A DNA stretch of 7,842 bases, from NCBI GenBank assembly GCA_946885765.1, contig CAMPHD010000139.1, positions 1-7,842 of the forward strand, in the 5' to 3' direction. How positions within the stretch are numbered: the first letter of the stretch is position 1; the number at the start of each line of letters is the position of its first letter. The notes under the pieces were generated by a model that worked only from the letters and a program-made list of their open reading frames with translations, was not told the DNA's origin and ran no database searches. The translations under genes and the position numbers were made by a program. Shown in pieces: positions 6,506-7,842 of the stretch. Source of the DNA: an uncultured Thalassospira sp. (lineage in GTDB: Bacteria; Pseudomonadota; Alphaproteobacteria; Rhodospirillales_A; Thalassospiraceae).

Positions 6506-6508
6506 TGA

Positions 6509-7447
6509 TCAACCGCGCAGCAGTTGCGCCAGCGGATGATGTTCCTGCACAAGGCCGCGCAATCGCGATTCGAGAACATGCGTATAGATTTGCGTCGTCG
6601 AAATATCGGAATGGCCAAGCATCTGTTGCAGGCTGCGCAGATCAGCGCCGTTTGCCAGAAGGTGGCTGGCAAACGAGTGACGCAAGACGTGCGGTGATAC
6701 CCGTGACGGGGCAATCCCGGCCTCGGCGGCAAGGTCTTTGACCATATTCAGAAACATTTGCCGTGTCAGATGGCCGGACTTGCCGCGTGATGGAAACAGA
6801 TAGGGCGACTGGCCGGGCTGTTTCACCTTGGTTATCGGGATAAAGGAGTCCCGGATTTCAAGATAGTTTCTTAAAGCATCACGTGCCGGATCGGATAACG
6901 GGACAAGACGTTCCTTGCTTCCCTTGCCTCTTACAATCAACATTTGTGGATCACGCGCCGCAGCAGAAAACGGCAGTTCGACCAGTTCGGAAACGCGCAT
7001 GCCCGTAGCATACATCAGTTCCACCATTGCCAGAAGCCGCTTGCCCTTGATGCCGTCATGATTGGCGGCGGTAACAATCAGTCGATCAATTTCATCAATT
7101 GTCAGAAATTTGGGCAGTGTATTACCTTGTCTTGGGCTGTCGATATGGACGGATGGATCGTCATTGCGATATCCGTCGGCATACAGGAATTTGTGAAATT
7201 GCCTTACGGCTGAAAGACGCCGGGCCTGTGTCCGAGGGGCAAGGCCGACATGGCCAAGTGATGCCATGTATTTCCGCACGTGAGTATCCTGTGCTGAAAT
7301 AAGGTCTGATTTTTGTGCCTGCAGGCTTGCGACATAGTCCTCGATATCGCGTCGATAGGCATCGAGTGTGTGAATGCTTGCACCACGTTCTGCCGCCATC
7401 ATTTCCAGAAAGGCTGCGACAAGATTGCTGTTAAGCGGCTGTGCCAC
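6509..7447 (-). CDS. xerD: Site-specific tyrosine recombinase XerD
   Basis: This 312-residue tyrosine recombinase works with XerC at the dif site to resolve chromosome dimers before division. The N-terminal core-binding domain (about 5-95) includes FLEMMAAERGAS and RLSAVRQFHKFLY. The catalytic domain has the full residue set: Arg151 (ATGMRVSEL), Lys175 (VRGKGSKERLVPL), His253 and Arg256 (SPHVLRHSFASHLL), His279 (LGHSDISTTQ) and the nucleophile Tyr288. DSPRQGNTLPKFL and the C-terminal HHPLAQLLRG look like alphaproteobacterial XerD rather than XerC or a phage integrase, and the length fits. No attachment site, tRNA or phage gene is nearby. The start is a GTG at 7447, 12 bases after the preceding stop, with no good ribosome site; translation may depend on coupling. 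The XerD rather than XerC assignment is probable, not proven. Confidence 0.92.
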   Translation of the reverse strand: MAQPLNSNLVAAFLEMMAAERGASIHTLDAYRRDIEDYVASLQAQKSDLISAQDTHVRKYMASLGHVGLAPRTQARRLSAVRQFHKFLYADGYRNDDPSVHIDSPRQGNTLPKFLTIDEIDRLIVTAANHDGIKGKRLLAMVELMYATGMRVSELVELPFSAAARDPQMLIVRGKGSKERLVPLSDPARDALRNYLEIRDSFIPITKVKQPGQSPYLFPSRGKSGHLTRQMFLNMVKDLAAEAGIAPSRVSPHVLRHSFASHLLANGADLRSLQQMLGHSDISTTQIYTHVLESRLRGLVQEHHPLAQLLRG

Positions 7448-7459
7448 AATGTTCGTTCG

Positions 7460-7842
7460 TTACTGGCTGCGCGTCATCAGAATTTCGACCGCAAGACGGC
7501 GTGCCTCGCGGCTCAGTCCGATATGGTTGAGTGCGGCAACCGCATCCGAAAGGTCCTTTGGGTCGCCGTTTGGAGTATCTGCAACCTGTTGAGCCTGAAT
7601 GGCCAGTGCAACGGCCTTTGCGCGTTGCATATTCATTGCCGCCGTTCCCAGATGATGGCTGACCGCGGTGCTGACTGTCTGACGTTCGTCCATATACGGG
7701 GCGGTCAGAAGGGCATCCCAAAGCGAAACAGGAACTTCGATGCCAAAGCCGTCAAACAGGCTGAAGATCAGTTCCGCGTCACGTTTTGCCTGTTTCTGAT
7801 CGCCGCGTGCTGCGTCCATTTCCTGCCATTCCGTCATGCGGG
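7460..7842 (-). CDS. Unrecognised alphaproteobacterial helical protein, C-terminal part
   Basis: The frame is open to the right edge of the window, so this is very likely the C-terminal portion of a longer protein; the Met at 7837 may be internal. The 125 residues from that Met are rich in Ala, Leu and charged residues and look entirely helical, with an Ala-rich central stretch (HLGTAAMNMQRAKAVALAIQ, about 62-81) and a repeat-like end (DLSDAVAALNHIGLSREARR, about 94-113). No catalytic motif, signal or membrane segment is visible in this part. The ending resembles helix-repeat proteins, but I cannot name a family. It is 12 bases upstream of xerD on the same strand and probably co-transcribed with it. 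Confidence 0.7.
   Translation of the reverse strand, partial: RMTEWQEMDAARGDQKQAKRDAELIFSLFDGFGIEVPVSLWDALLTAPYMDERQTVSTAVSHHLGTAAMNMQRAKAVALAIQAQQVADTPNGDPKDLSDAVAALNHIGLSREARRLAVEILMTRSQ

Larger units (their letters stand above)
6295..6508 (-). promoter_or_regulatory. Leader and probable promoter region of the EAL-GGDEF gene
   Basis: This 214-base gap lies between xerD and the EAL-GGDEF gene, both read leftward. Read on the minus strand it contains TATATT at 6409-6414 and TATAAG near 6463-6468, both fair -10 boxes but neither with a good -35 at 16-18 bases. It also holds two inverted repeats (6421-6446 and 6490-6505, listed separately), a direct repeat ATGACA at 6392-6397 and 6414-6419 (period 22), and the ribosome site at 6301-6305. 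A small reading frame crosses it (see findings). That the EAL gene has its own promoter here is inferred from the size of the gap. Confidence 0.35.

Noticed and set aside
6297..6512. Annotating the small frame upstream of the EAL gene as a coding gene
   Set aside because: It lacks a good start signal and recognisable homology, and overlaps the hairpin; it is kept as a finding rather than a feature.
6509..7447. Mobile element integrase
   Set aside because: The tyrosine recombinase matches housekeeping XerD in length, N-terminal region and C-terminal end. There are no attachment repeats, tRNA gene, transposase or phage genes in the window.

Overview
The window reads as ordinary chromosome from an alphaproteobacterium, probably of the Rhodospirillales and most like Thalassospira. 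This is inferred from protein flavour (DUF1285, DUF6111, an alphaproteobacterial-type CoA pyrophosphatase, XerD) and a moderately GC-rich composition; no rRNA or other marker is present to prove it. There are no tRNAs, insertion sequences, phage genes or CRISPR arrays.

Layout: positions 1-311 hold the start of a MoxR-type AAA+ ATPase on the minus strand, running off the left edge. A 115-base divergent intergenic region separates it from a tightly packed plus-strand group at 427-3956: a DUF1285 protein, a Nudix CoA pyrophosphatase (4-base overlap), a two-helix membrane protein of the DUF6111 type, the CCA-adding tRNA nucleotidyltransferase, and a cytosolic SGNH/GDSL hydrolase starting 2 bases after cca. 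All five are close enough to form one transcription unit.

The right half is on the minus strand, converging on the first group at 3957-3977. Read in the direction of transcription it holds the C-terminal part of an unrecognised helical protein (7842-7460), the chromosome-dimer recombinase XerD (GTG start at 7447), a 214-base gap with two inverted repeats, a 614-residue EAL-CBS-CBS-GGDEF cyclic-di-GMP protein (TTG start at 6294), and a small Gln/Asn-rich protein of unknown function.

The EAL domain keeps all its expected catalytic residues, while the GGDEF site reads GGDDF and has no evident I-site. The protein is therefore most likely a c-di-GMP phosphodiesterase whose C-terminal GGDEF module is regulatory or weakly active. 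The left group is housekeeping (CoA turnover, tRNA maturation) with three proteins of uncertain role. I see no convincing new defence or mobile system. The points that deserve a second look are the leader of the EAL gene, including a Cys-rich small reading frame that ends 2 bases before its start, and the unexplained members of the cca group.
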